Below are positions 1 through 8,742 of a stretch of DNA of 64,000 nt, in pieces. The translations under genes were made by a program, and so were the position numbers. Below the pieces are notes generated by a model that made no database searches, was not told the origin of the DNA, and saw only the letters and a list, made by a program, of their open reading frames with translations. The DNA comes from Hymenobacter monticola (GTDB lineage Bacteria; Bacteroidota; Bacteroidia; Cytophagales; Hymenobacteraceae). The stretch covers positions 1,054,001 to 1,118,000 of the forward strand of contig NZ_CP094534.1 in the NCBI RefSeq assembly GCF_022811645.1, in the 5' to 3' direction. Numbering within the stretch: the stretch's first letter is position 1; each line of letters begins with the position of its first letter.

Positions 1-447
1 ATTTTCGCCGCTCTCGTCAAGCACGGCCGTAGTGCGCATGTTGCCGGCGTCGGAGCCTGTGTTAGGCTCGGTGAGGCCCCAGGCGCCAATCCACTCGCCG
101 CTGGCCAGCCTGGGCAGGTACTTGTGCTTCTGCTCCTCGGAGGCGTGCTGCAGAATGTGGCCAGTGCAGAGCGAGTTGTGGGCGGCCATACTCAGGCCAA
201 TGCTGCCGTCAATTTTGGAGAGTTCGGCAATGGCTGTGACGTACTCCATGTAGCCAAAACCGGCGCCGCCGTACTCCTGGGGCACCAGCACGCCCATCAG
301 GCCGAGTTCGCCGAGCTTGTGAAAAACATCAACGGGAAATTCCTGGCTTTCATCCCACTTCATCATGTGGGGCTTGATGTGCTGGGCGCCAAAGTCGCGC
401 ACCATCTGCGCAATCATGGTTTGGTTTTCGGTGGCTACGGCTTCCAT
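1..447 (-). CDS. Acyl-CoA dehydrogenase, N-terminal part (runs off window)
   Basis: The 149 visible residues match the N-terminal helical domain of flavin acyl-CoA dehydrogenases, which oxidise acyl-CoA to trans-2-enoyl-CoA and pass electrons to electron-transfer flavoprotein. Visible family signatures are a [22 protein letters not shown] segment (about residues 35-55), [11 protein letters not shown] just after it, and the flavin-contacting segment [13 protein letters not shown] near residues 127-140. The start ATG is the first methionine of the conserved N-terminus. The C-terminal two thirds, including the catalytic glutamate, lie outside the window, so substrate length cannot be judged. A short palindrome lies about 56 bases upstream. 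Confidence 0.9.
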   Translation of the reverse strand, partial: MEAVATENQTMIAQMVRDFGAQHIKPHMMKWDESQEFPVDVFHKLGELGLMGVLVPQEYGGAGFGYMEYVTAIAELSKIDGSIGLSMAAHNSLCTGHILQHASEEQKHKYLPRLASGEWIGAWGLTEPNTGSDAGNMRTTAVLDESGEN

Positions 448-502
448 GGAAGTAAGAGCGGTTGGTGGGAATTGTGAGTACGTGAGAAAGTATTTTCCGA
501 AG

Positions 503-516
503 CGAACAACTGTTCG
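503..516. promoter_or_regulatory. Short palindrome upstream of acyl-CoA dehydrogenase gene
   Basis: CGAACA and TGTTCG are separated by two bases, between the divergent starts of the acyl-CoA dehydrogenase gene (minus) and the polysaccharide export gene (plus). Its size and place fit an operator for a dimeric repressor such as a TetR-family regulator of fatty acid oxidation. That is inference; no regulator gene is visible nearby. Confidence 0.25.
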
Positions 517-700
517 TTTTGGCTACACGAAAGTACGCGTTTCGGCGTTGGCAACGGCGGAGCCGGGGCCGCGCGCCGGGGCCAGATGTTGAACGGGCGC
601 GGCAAAAGCGTTACTTTTGAGGCTTTTTGGGGGGAACCCGCCGCCGATAGCTGCGGGAATTTCCGGATTTTTTTCTTTGATTCTGCACTCCTTGGCCTTC

Positions 701-1627
701 ATGCCGTCTTTTTCTCTTCGCCGCCTGGGGCGGCTGCGGCTGCTGGCCTTGCCCGCTCTGCTGTTTTTTTCGTCGTGCGTTTCCACGAAATACTATCAGA
801 AGCGGACGCTTTTCCGCCTCACCGACAGCCAAGGCCGCCAGCTCGACAGCACCAAGCTGCGCATTGCCGTGAACCGCACCGAGCGCAATTATGTCATTCA
901 GCCCAACGACTTTCTGGAAGTGCGGGTGAACACCAACCGCGGCGAACGGATTCTGGACCCCAACGGAGAGCTGCAATTTGGTTCGCCGTCGGGCTCGCTG
1001 CCCAGCCGGGGCAGCGTGGTGGGCGGTGGCGGGCGCAGCGCCCAGCCCGCGCGTGGTGCGGGTTCTGGTTCGGGGTCCGGGGGCTCGGAGTTCTTGGTGC
1101 AGGCCGATGGCGCCGTGGTGCTGCCCATGGTGGGCCGCATCCGCATCAGCGGGCTATCGTTGCTGCAGGCCGACAGCCTGTTGGCCACCCGCTACCAGGA
1201 GTACTACGTTCAGCCCTTCGTGACCACGCGCGTGACCAATAACCGCGTGATTGTGCTGGGCGCGGTGGGTGGCCAGGTCATTTCCCTCACCAACGACAAC
1301 ATGAACCTGCTGGAAGTGCTGGCCCTGGCGGGCGGCATCGACGGGCAGGGCGGCGGCGGCGCGGGCCTTTACCGCAACGGCGGCCGGGCCGACAATATCC
1401 GCATTATCCGGGGCGATTTGAAGAACCCACGGGTGCAGCAAATCGACTTATCGACGTTTGATGGAATGCGGCGGGCCAGCCTGCAAATCGAGCCCAACGA
1501 CGTGATTTATGTGGAGCCCATCCGCCGCCCCTTCCTCGACGCGCTGAGCGATGCCTCGCCAATTCTCAGCTTGGCCAGTTTGGTGTTGACTTCTACATTC
1601 TTTATTATCTCTCAGGTTCGGCGCTAA
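701..1627 (+). CDS. Wza-like polysaccharide export outer membrane lipoprotein
   Basis: 308 residues. It begins with a basic n-region, a hydrophobic stretch and a lipobox ending in Cys26 (LFFSSC), so it should be a lipoprotein. A polysaccharide biosynthesis/export domain follows (about residues 60-190: YVIQPNDFLEVRV, then GAVVLPMVGRIRISGLS), interrupted by a Gly/Ser-rich insert at about 110-130. An SLBB-type domain follows (VIVLGAVGGQVISL, then LLEVLALAGGI). A C-terminal hydrophobic helix ends the protein. An in-frame upstream start at 617 would place 28 residues before the signal and is rejected. It is the first gene of an export module with the tyrosine kinase and phosphatase downstream. Confidence 0.88.
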   Translation: MPSFSLRRLGRLRLLALPALLFFSSCVSTKYYQKRTLFRLTDSQGRQLDSTKLRIAVNRTERNYVIQPNDFLEVRVNTNRGERILDPNGELQFGSPSGSLPSRGSVVGGGGRSAQPARGAGSGSGSGGSEFLVQADGAVVLPMVGRIRISGLSLLQADSLLATRYQEYYVQPFVTTRVTNNRVIVLGAVGGQVISLTNDNMNLLEVLALAGGIDGQGGGGAGLYRNGGRADNIRIIRGDLKNPRVQQIDLSTFDGMRRASLQIEPNDVIYVEPIRRPFLDALSDASPILSLASLVLTSTFFIISQVRR

Positions 1628-1693
1628 CCGCTTCGCGGCTTCAGCGCACACAGTTCACCTTTGGGAGCGGCAAACCTGGCAATTATTAGTGCA

Positions 1694-4204
1694 ATGGCTA
1701 TTAACGAAAACCTCGAGCTCGAACAACTCATCCGCAATGCGGCGGGGGGGGGCACAGCTCCGCCGGCCCTACTTCCCAACGACCCCGGCGCCGAGGATGA
1801 CGACTCGGCCGGCCTGGACATAACCACACTGGTGCTGGTGGCGCGCCGCAGCCTGCTGTGGACGCTGCTGCTCATCGTACTGGGCGTAACGGCCTCGTGG
1901 CTGTACCTGCGCTACACCAAGCCGGTGTACCAATCGGCGTCACTGCTAAAAATTGACGAGCGGGCGCAGGCCGCCGACCTAGGCATTGCCGCGCAAATAG
2001 GCCCGGCAGCCGACAAAGGCCGGGGCGGCAAGCTGGCCGGCGAGGTGGAGTTAATCAAGTCCGACGTCATCTATCAGCGCCTCAAGGACTCCCTGGCCCT
2101 CGACGTGAACTACTACGTGCAGGGCACCGTGCTCGAATCGGAGCTCTATGGCACATCGCCCTTCCACGTCAAATACACCATCAGCGACCCTTCGCTCTAC
2201 AATCGAAAATTCAGCCTGAAATTCTCCAGCCTGCAGCGCTTTAAGCTGGAGTTTATAAACCAGGGAAACACGCTGGGCGGTGAGTATGCCCTGGGCCAGC
2301 CCATCAACCTGCCCGGCATTCAGCTGCAGATAGACGGCACGCCCCGGCTGACCCAGGCCGCCTTGGAGCAGGATTTTCACTTCACCGTCCAGGACGGGCA
2401 GGCCGTGAACGCCTACCTGGACAAGAACCTGGCTGTGGAAATTGTGAACCCCGACGCCAATACCATCGGGATTTCATTTAAGGATTTTACACCCGCCAAG
2501 GCCCGGAGCATTGTCAACAAGATTGACACGGTGTACAAGGAGGCGAAACTGGCCCAGAAAGCGCTGTCGGTGGATTTGCAAACCAAGTTTCTGGACAAAA
2601 CCCTCAACGATACCAAGCAGCAGCTGCAGGAGGCCCAGGCACGGCTGCAAGCCTACATCGAACGAAGCAGAACGTACGATGCCAATGCCGAAGCCGGCGC
2701 CCTGACCACCCGACTGGAAAAGCTGGAGCTGGACCGCGCAGCGCTGAACGAGAAACTCGGCCTGCTAGCTGAGCTCAGCCGGCTCATCAAAGAGGAAAGC
2801 ATCACCTCCTCGGAGGACGAGCGGGTAGAGCAAAGCATTCCCGCCATTACGGGCCTCGAAGACCCACAGCTCGCCTCTGGGCTCAACGAGCTGAACGACC
2901 AGCAGTGGCAGCTGCGCCGGCTGCGCCGCTCCAGCACCGACAAAACTGAGGGGGTGCAGGTGCGCATTGCCAACCTGGAATTTACGCGCAACAAAATCCG
3001 GCGCGCGCTGCTGCAGGACGAGAAGCTGCTGCGGCGCCAGATGGGGCTACTGGACCAGCAGAGCAGCAAGCTCAATGCGGAGTTGGAGGGCAAGCCACGC
3101 CAAGCCACTGAGCTGGACCGCCTGCGCGGCCCGGTGGAGCAGTACCGCAAGCAATACCAGGACTTGTTCCAGCGAAAAATTGAATTTGAGATTCAGAAGG
3201 CCGGCAACATTGCCGACTTCACGGTACTGTCGCCGGCTTCGCTGCCAACGGCGCCCATTTTCCCCAACAAGCTCTTGGCCTACGCCATTGGGCTGGCGGG
3301 CGGCCTGCTGCTGGGCCTGGGCCTGATTGCGGTGCGCTACTTCATGCACAACACCATCACGACGGTGCGGGAGCTGGAGCGCAGCACCAAGGCCTCGGTG
3401 CTGGGCATCATCCCGACCTACGACAAGGAAAAGATGGAGATTTCGCGCTTGGTGGTGGATAAAAACCCCAAATCGGCCATTTCCGAAGCCATCCGCTCCA
3501 TCCGCACGAACCTGGATTTTATCAGCTCTTCGAAGAAGAAACGCTTGATTTCGGTGACGTCGACCATCTCGGGCGAAGGCAAAACCTTCGTGACGGTAAA
3601 CATGGCGGGCATCATTGCTTTGTCGGGGCAGCGGGTGATTATTCTTGACCTGGATATGCGCAAGCCCAAGGTGAACCTGGCCTTTGGCACCGAAAACACG
3701 CGGGGCGTGAGCACCATCCTCATCGAGCGTCACTCGGTGCAGGAATGCATTCAGCAGACCAGCATCGAGTCGCTGCAGTTCATTTCGGCCGGGCCCACGC
3801 CGCCCAACCCGTCGGAGCTGATTCTGAGCGACCGGTTCGATGCCATGATTGAGGAGCTGTACCGCAGCTACGACGTGATTTTGATTGACACCCCGCCGGT
3901 GGGCCTCGTCACGGACGGCATCCTGATTATGCGCAAGGCCGACATCCCGCTCTACATCGTGCGGGCCGACTACTCGCGCAAAGCCTTCATCAAAAACATG
4001 AACCGGCTCATGCGCAGCAACAACTTCACCACCATGTGCACCATCCTCAACGACGCGCCGTCGGGAGCTGGGTATGGGTATGGATATGGCTACGGGTACG
4101 GGTATGGCTACGGCAACTACGGCGGCTACGGCCAAGGCTACTACGAGGAGCCGTCGAGCCGTCCCCTGACCTTTGGCCAGAAGCTGAAGAAGTTTTTCAC
4201 CTAA
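1694..4204 (+). CDS. Wzc-like polysaccharide co-polymerase and tyrosine kinase
   Basis: 836 residues, start at the ATG after an in-frame TTG (1661). Order of parts: cytoplasmic N-terminus, transmembrane helix near residues 55-75, periplasmic Wzz domain with coiled coil (about 290-480), second transmembrane helix near 525-545, then a cytoplasmic BY-kinase domain. The kinase has Walker A (SGEGKT, about 626-631), Walker A' (ILDLDMRKPK, about 650) and Walker B (VILIDTPPVG, about 730). The C-terminus has an alternating Gly-Tyr tract with many tyrosines, the expected autophosphorylation cluster. In this family, phosphorylation cycles control chain length and export of exopolysaccharide. It lies 66 bases after the export lipoprotein gene and 15 before the phosphatase gene, so the three are probably one operon. 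Confidence 0.92.
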   Translation: MAINENLELEQLIRNAAGGGTAPPALLPNDPGAEDDDSAGLDITTLVLVARRSLLWTLLLIVLGVTASWLYLRYTKPVYQSASLLKIDERAQAADLGIAAQIGPAADKGRGGKLAGEVELIKSDVIYQRLKDSLALDVNYYVQGTVLESELYGTSPFHVKYTISDPSLYNRKFSLKFSSLQRFKLEFINQGNTLGGEYALGQPINLPGIQLQIDGTPRLTQAALEQDFHFTVQDGQAVNAYLDKNLAVEIVNPDANTIGISFKDFTPAKARSIVNKIDTVYKEAKLAQKALSVDLQTKFLDKTLNDTKQQLQEAQARLQAYIERSRTYDANAEAGALTTRLEKLELDRAALNEKLGLLAELSRLIKEESITSSEDERVEQSIPAITGLEDPQLASGLNELNDQQWQLRRLRRSSTDKTEGVQVRIANLEFTRNKIRRALLQDEKLLRRQMGLLDQQSSKLNAELEGKPRQATELDRLRGPVEQYRKQYQDLFQRKIEFEIQKAGNIADFTVLSPASLPTAPIFPNKLLAYAIGLAGGLLLGLGLIAVRYFMHNTITTVRELERSTKASVLGIIPTYDKEKMEISRLVVDKNPKSAISEAIRSIRTNLDFISSSKKKRLISVTSTISGEGKTFVTVNMAGIIALSGQRVIILDLDMRKPKVNLAFGTENTRGVSTILIERHSVQECIQQTSIESLQFISAGPTPPNPSELILSDRFDAMIEELYRSYDVILIDTPPVGLVTDGILIMRKADIPLYIVRADYSRKAFIKNMNRLMRSNNFTTMCTILNDAPSGAGYGYGYGYGYGYGYGNYGGYGQGYYEEPSSRPLTFGQKLKKFFT

Positions 4205-4219
4205 CGCCCGGTACACACC

Positions 4220-4999
4220 ATGGCTTCGTTCTGGCAAAAGCTTTTTGGCGGGGCGGCGCCCGAGCCCGCGCCGGCCGCGCCCGTAGCGGCCCTGGCCACG
4301 CTGGGGGCCGACATGCACTCGCACCTGCTGCCCGGCCTCGACGACGGTGCCGAAACGGTGGAACACTCGCTGGATTTGCTGCGGGCCCTGCGCGCCCTGG
4401 GCTACCGCAAGCTGGTGATGACGCCCCACATCATGGGCGACTTCTACAAGAACACGCCGGAGGGCATCCGGGCGGCCTTGCAGCTCATGCGCGAGGCCGC
4501 CACGGCCGCTGGCCTCACCGACGTGGAGCTGAGTTGTGCGGCCGAGTATTACCTGGATGAGTTTCTGGGCCGCAAGCTGGCCGATGGCACCGAAATGCTC
4601 ACCTTCGGCGGCGAGAAGCGGTATCTGCTGTTCGAAACGTCGTACATGAACGAGCCGCTCAACCTGTACGAAATCATTTTCGAGATGAAATCGCAGGGCT
4701 ACCGGCCGGTGCTGGCCCACCCCGAGCGCTACACGTACTTGTACGGCCGCTTCGCCGAGATTGAGAAGATGCGGCGCGACTACGACGTGCTGCTGCAAGT
4801 GAATCTAAACTCTTTGGCCGGCTATTACTCGCCGGGCGCCAAGAAAGTAGCTGAGCAACTCATTGATGGCGGTTTGGTTGATTTTGTGGGCACCGACACC
4901 CACCACCTGCGCCACACCGACACCTTGCTACGCCGCACCGTGCCACAGCCGTACCTGGAGAAACTGCTGAAGCTGCCGTTGCTGAACAATACGCTGTAA
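4220..4999 (+). CDS. CpsB/YwqE-type protein tyrosine phosphatase (PHP fold)
   Basis: 259 residues. The metal-binding signature DMHSHLLPGLDDG (residues 31-43, His33 and His35) is typical of the PHP-fold phosphatases that dephosphorylate BY-kinases. Further likely metal-binding or catalytic segments are MTPHIMGDFYKNT (about 73), LLFETSYMNEP (about 140), VLAHPERYTY (about 162) and VGTDTHHLRH (about 223). Known homologues need manganese and act on the tyrosine cluster of the co-polymerase. The gene is directly after the kinase gene, which supports this partner. Confidence 0.9.
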   Translation: MASFWQKLFGGAAPEPAPAAPVAALATLGADMHSHLLPGLDDGAETVEHSLDLLRALRALGYRKLVMTPHIMGDFYKNTPEGIRAALQLMREAATAAGLTDVELSCAAEYYLDEFLGRKLADGTEMLTFGGEKRYLLFETSYMNEPLNLYEIIFEMKSQGYRPVLAHPERYTYLYGRFAEIEKMRRDYDVLLQVNLNSLAGYYSPGAKKVAEQLIDGGLVDFVGTDTHHLRHTDTLLRRTVPQPYLEKLLKLPLLNNTL

Positions 5000-5000
5000 G

Positions 5001-5094
5001 CAATGATTAACGATTAATGCTCAGTGATTAGTAGTTATAAAACAGCTATTATCTCAAGCAGCCATTAATCATCAACCGCTAATCATTAATCACT
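5001..5094. repeat. AT-rich repeat with TTAATCATTA-like units
   Basis: This gap between the phosphatase and epimerase genes is much more AT-rich than its surroundings. It carries several direct and inverted copies of a TTAATCATTA-like word, such as AATGATTAACGATTAATG and CTAATCATTAATCACT. It could fold into an imperfect hairpin or bind a protein. No function can be assigned. Confidence 0.35.
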
Positions 5095-5100
5095 AAAAAA

Positions 5101-6117
5101 ATGGTTTTCGTCACCGGCGGCACGGGCCTCATTGGTTCCTTTCTGTTGCGGGCCCTGCGCGAGCGGGGGCTGCCGGTGCGCGCCCTGCACCGGGGCGCGG
5201 TGCCCACCAACGCTGCACCGGGCGTGGAATGGATAGCCGGCGACCTCCTCGACACCGAGCAGCTGCGGGCCGCCCTCACGCCCGACGTGACGCACGTGTT
5301 TCACTGCGCGGGGCTGGTGTCGTATGCCCCGCAGGACGAAACGCTGCTGCTGCAAGTGAACGTGGAAGGCACCGCCGCCGTGGTAGACGCCTGCCTGGAG
5401 CGGCCGGGCATTCGGCTGGCGTATGTGTCGTCGGTGGCGGCGCTGGGTTCGCCGGCGGGCGCGGCCACCGCTACCGGCACCCTCACGGTGACGGAGGCAG
5501 CTACCTGGGACCTGGGCGCTGCCCACCCGGCCTATGCCACGTCTAAATACCTGGGCGAGCTGGAGGTGTGGCGCGGCGTTGCCGAAGGATTATCGGCCGT
5601 TATTGTGAACCCCTCGGTGGTGCTGGGGCCCGGCAACTGGAACCGCAGCAGCACCCGGCTGCTGCGCTATGCCCACCAGCAGCACCGCTTTTATACCCGG
5701 GGACTGGTCAATTTTGTGGACGTGCGCGACGTAGTGGCGCACTTGCTGGCCTTGGCCCTCGACCACCCCGAGCTGAGCGGGGAGCGCTACATTTTGAGCG
5801 CCGAAGCCGTGCCGCTGGGCGAGTTTTTCCGGCAGGCCGCGGCGGCCCTGGAACGGCGCCCGCCCACGGTGGCCGTGCCCGACTGGGCGGCTGAAGTTAT
5901 CTGGCGGCTCGAGCACGCCCGCGCCGTGCTCACCGGCGCCCGGCCCCTCATCACCAAAGACACGGCCCGGGCCGGCCGCCGGCCGGTGGTGTACGCGCAT
6001 GGCAAAGTGCAAAGCACTACCGGGCTCACTTTCCGTCCGTTAGCTGATACGCTGGCCTGGTGCGCAGCTGGCTTGCGCGAAAACCCAGCCAGCGCCCCGG
6101 CGGTTATCGTATCTTAG
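5101..6117 (+). CDS. NAD(P)-dependent epimerase/dehydratase family protein
   Basis: 338 residues, an extended short-chain dehydrogenase. The nucleotide-binding motif TGGTGLIG is at residues 6-13, a VSSVAALG segment is near 110, and the catalytic YxxxK (YATSKYLGE) is near 143. This suits the dihydroflavonol reductase/NSDHL-like branch, which acts on sugars, sterols or ketones. The C-terminal substrate domain has a VNFVDVRDVV segment, also typical. Being downstream of exopolysaccharide genes, it could act on a nucleotide sugar, but the sequence does not show the substrate. Confidence 0.85.
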   Translation: MVFVTGGTGLIGSFLLRALRERGLPVRALHRGAVPTNAAPGVEWIAGDLLDTEQLRAALTPDVTHVFHCAGLVSYAPQDETLLLQVNVEGTAAVVDACLERPGIRLAYVSSVAALGSPAGAATATGTLTVTEAATWDLGAAHPAYATSKYLGELEVWRGVAEGLSAVIVNPSVVLGPGNWNRSSTRLLRYAHQQHRFYTRGLVNFVDVRDVVAHLLALALDHPELSGERYILSAEAVPLGEFFRQAAAALERRPPTVAVPDWAAEVIWRLEHARAVLTGARPLITKDTARAGRRPVVYAHGKVQSTTGLTFRPLADTLAWCAAGLRENPASAPAVIVS

Positions 6118-6276
6118 CAAGAGCCGGATTGCACGGTTTTGCCCAATATTTGTTTATCATTGAGAGAGTACTAGCAAGTGGAGTGAACAGCGGTTTGCTG
6201 ACGGCTTAATTTTCTGGATTTGCCGCCGCGTCTGCTCGTTCGCAAAACCCCGATTAATCCACTTAACTGCGATTTT

Positions 6277-7680
6277 ATGCGCATGAACGAACATTTTGAA
6301 AACCACCGGACTGTGCTGGATACCGTGCGCCGCTTCGAGCGCATGCTGGCCCAGCAAGAGTCTGTTTTCTTCGACCTGGAGGACTTCGAGAACATCATCG
6401 ACCACTACGTTACCAACGCCGAGTTTGACAAGGCCCTGCAGGCCTGCGAGGCCGCGCTGGGCCAGTACCCTTTCTCGACCGAGCTGCTGATTGACCGCGC
6501 CCAGGTGACGGCCATGCGCGGCGACTATACCGAAGCCGAGCGCCAGATTGACGCCGTGGCCGAGCTCGACCCCACCAACGCCGACGTGGCCGTGACGCGG
6601 GGCATCATCAGCACGCAGCGCGGCGAGTTTGCCGAGGCAGTAGAGTTTTTCAAAGCTGGCCTGGAGCAGGAGCCCGAGCGCGAAGACATTCACTTCAACC
6701 TGGGTTTGGCGTTTCAGAGCTGGCAGAAGTTTAAGAGCGCGGCCAAGCATTACAAGCAGAGCCTGCGCCTGAACCCCGACAACGAAACCGGCGTGCAGGA
6801 GCTGCTGCACTGCCTCGACATCACGGGCCGGCTCGAGGAGCACGAGGAGTTCTTCAAGCGCTTCACCGACGACGACCCCTACTCGCCCACGGCCTGGTAT
6901 AACCTGGGCCAGTACTGGTACCGCCGCGAAGACTTTGCCAAGGCTGCCGAGGCCTTCGACTTTGCCGTGACCATCAGCCCCGACTTCCACGACGCCCATC
7001 ACTGGCTGGCCGATACTTTTGTGTGCCAGCAGGAATACAAGAAGGCCATTACCGAGTTTGAGCAGGCCTACCCGGCCGGCCAGCCCACCGATGAGGCCCT
7101 GTGCAACATCGGGGAGTGCTACGAGAAGCTGCGCGACTGGGAGCCCGCCCGCAAATACTACCGCCAGGCCCTCGAAATCAACCCTGAGATGGACGAGGCC
7201 TGGTTTGGGCAGGGCGTGCTGCTGCAGGAGCAGGGCCGCTGGTTCGAGGCCATTCACTACTTCCGCAAAGCCACCGAGCTGTATGGGGAGAGCGGCGAGT
7301 ACTGGTCGGCGCTGGGCGCGGCCGAAAACCACGTGGGCAACGTGGTGAGCGCGCTCGAATCGTACGAGAAGGCCACCGAGGTGGCTCCCGACGACGTGCA
7401 GGGCTGGGTGAGCTGGAGCGCCATTCTCTACGAGCAGGGGCACTACTCCGAGGCGGTGGACCTGGTGCGCCACGCCGTGGAGCTGCACCCCATGGAGGCG
7501 CATTTCCACTACATGCTGTGCGCCTACCTGCTGGCCGATGGCCGCATGCGCGAAGCCTACAACACCCTGGAAACGGCGCTGACGCTCAACTACGAGCAGC
7601 ACGTGCTGCTGTTCGACTACTTTCCGGAGCTGCGGGAGCAGCCGGGGCTGCGCAAATTGATTGAGCAGTTCCGGAAATAA
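6277..7680 (+). CDS. Large tetratricopeptide repeat protein
   Basis: 467 residues without signal peptide or membrane segment, made of about eleven to twelve consecutive TPR-like helical pairs. Recognisable units include AFQSWQKFKSAAKHYKQSLRLNP, which is quoted here only in part as KSAAKHYKQSLRLNP (about 170), KAAEAFDFAVTISPDFHDAH (about 220) and ARKYYRQALEINP (about 290). The family serves as a scaffold for protein contacts. Many Cytophagales carry such a single-gene TPR protein; the partner is unknown. An in-frame TTG at 6220 would add 19 residues unlike the repeats, so the ATG at 6277 is preferred. A strong terminator follows. Confidence 0.8.
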   Translation: MRMNEHFENHRTVLDTVRRFERMLAQQESVFFDLEDFENIIDHYVTNAEFDKALQACEAALGQYPFSTELLIDRAQVTAMRGDYTEAERQIDAVAELDPTNADVAVTRGIISTQRGEFAEAVEFFKAGLEQEPEREDIHFNLGLAFQSWQKFKSAAKHYKQSLRLNPDNETGVQELLHCLDITGRLEEHEEFFKRFTDDDPYSPTAWYNLGQYWYRREDFAKAAEAFDFAVTISPDFHDAHHWLADTFVCQQEYKKAITEFEQAYPAGQPTDEALCNIGECYEKLRDWEPARKYYRQALEINPEMDEAWFGQGVLLQEQGRWFEAIHYFRKATELYGESGEYWSALGAAENHVGNVVSALESYEKATEVAPDDVQGWVSWSAILYEQGHYSEAVDLVRHAVELHPMEAHFHYMLCAYLLADGRMREAYNTLETALTLNYEQHVLLFDYFPELREQPGLRKLIEQFRK

Positions 7681-7710
7681 CATTTCCCTCGCTTAGACGC
7701 TACTTTTGTA

Positions 7711-7743
7711 ACCGCCCGTTCGTGAGAACGGGCGGTTTTTTGT
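7711..7743 (+). terminator. Rho-independent terminator after the TPR gene
   Basis: A perfect GC-rich stem (ACCGCCCGTT with its complement, loop CGTGAG or similar) is followed by a run of T. It lies 31 bases after the TPR stop codon. Confidence 0.9.
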
Positions 7744-7806
7744 TGCCGGTCCCACCCGTTTCCGGCCGCTGTTTTCGCCTTAACTAACCTCTTTTACCCC
7801 CAATTG

Positions 7807-8637
7807 ATGAATTACGACCTTTCTCAACTGCCCGAGCGCACGGCCAAGCCCCGCGAGCAGGGCTATACCATGGTGATGGACAAAGGCATGAGCCTGCGCG
7901 AAGTAGAAGACTTTCTGGAAGTGAGCGCCACCTATACCGACGTGGTGAAGCTGGGCTGGGCCACCTCCTACGTGGTGCCCAACCTCAAGCAGAAGCTCGA
8001 AATCTACCGCGCGGCCGGCATTCCGGTGTACTTCGGCGGCACGCTGTTCGAGGCCTTCATCATCCGCAACCAGTTCGATGATTACCGCCGCCTGCTCGAT
8101 AACTTCGGCATGGAGTACGCCGAGGTATCGGACGGCAGCATCGACCTCGACCACGGCCGCAAGTGCGAGTACATCCGCGAGCTGAGCAAGAGCGTGCGCG
8201 TGCTGAGCGAAGTGGGTTCGAAGGATGCTGAGAAAATCATTCCGCCCTACAAGTGGATTTCGCAGATGGAAACCGAGCTCGAAGCCGGCGCCATCAAGGT
8301 GATTGGCGAGGCTCGCGAGGGCGGCAATGTGGGCCTGTTCCGCAGCACCGGCGAGGTGCGCTCGGGCCTGGTGGAGGAAATTCTGACCAAGATTCCGTCG
8401 GAGCGCATCCTCTGGGAAGCGCCCCAGAAGGCCCAGCAGGTGTGGTTCATCAAGCTGCTCGGCACCAACGTGAACCTGGGCAACATTGCCCCCAACGAAG
8501 TGGTGAGCCTCGAAACCATCCGCCTGGGTTTGCGCGGCGATACCTTCACCCACTTCCTCGACATGGACGCCGTGGACCCCATGTTTCACCCGGCAGCTAA
8601 GAGCACCAAGCCCGGCACCTCCATGCCCCGCGGCTAA
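7807..8637 (+). CDS. comA: Phosphosulfolactate synthase (ComA family)
   Basis: 276 residues, a TIM-barrel enzyme adding sulfite to phosphoenolpyruvate to give (R)-phosphosulfolactate. Family segments visible are VMDKGMSLREVEDFL (about residue 21), VKLGWATSYV (about 48), PVYFGGTLFEAF (about 73), EVSDGSIDL (about 103) and VIGEAREGGNVGLF (about 165). The pathway is best known for coenzyme M in methanogens, but bacterial members exist. In this lineage the product could feed sulfolactate, cysteate and then sulfonolipids; that is inference, as no ComB or ComC gene is near. A TTG one codon before the ATG is a possible alternative start. It is flanked by terminators on both sides, so it is probably a single-gene unit. 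Confidence 0.88.
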   Translation: MNYDLSQLPERTAKPREQGYTMVMDKGMSLREVEDFLEVSATYTDVVKLGWATSYVVPNLKQKLEIYRAAGIPVYFGGTLFEAFIIRNQFDDYRRLLDNFGMEYAEVSDGSIDLDHGRKCEYIRELSKSVRVLSEVGSKDAEKIIPPYKWISQMETELEAGAIKVIGEAREGGNVGLFRSTGEVRSGLVEEILTKIPSERILWEAPQKAQQVWFIKLLGTNVNLGNIAPNEVVSLETIRLGLRGDTFTHFLDMDAVDPMFHPAAKSTKPGTSMPRG

Positions 8638-8689
8638 GGCCGCGGGTACTCAGTCGGGCATCCGCTCCGCTGCAGTATAGCTAAACAGC

Positions 8690-8726
8690 AAAAAGGCCGG
8701 CCCCCTTGCGGGAGCCGGCCTTTTTC
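8690..8726. terminator. Bidirectional terminator between comA and T9SS gene
   Basis: Stem AAAAAGGCCGGC with GCCGGCCTTTTT around a loop rich in C and G. The A run and T run on either side make it work for both convergent genes. Confidence 0.88.
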
Positions 8727-8742
8727 GTGCGGGTGGCGCAGG

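Noticed and set aside
3047..4798. 583-codon open frame on the minus strand across kinase and phosphatase genes
   Set aside because: It is antisense to two clear genes and rich in Gly, His, Arg and Val, as high-GC third positions produce; no domain is seen.
7701..7708. TACTTTTG as promoter
   Set aside because: It matches TAnnTTTG, but the start would lie inside the terminator of the TPR gene and no TTG is at proper spacing.
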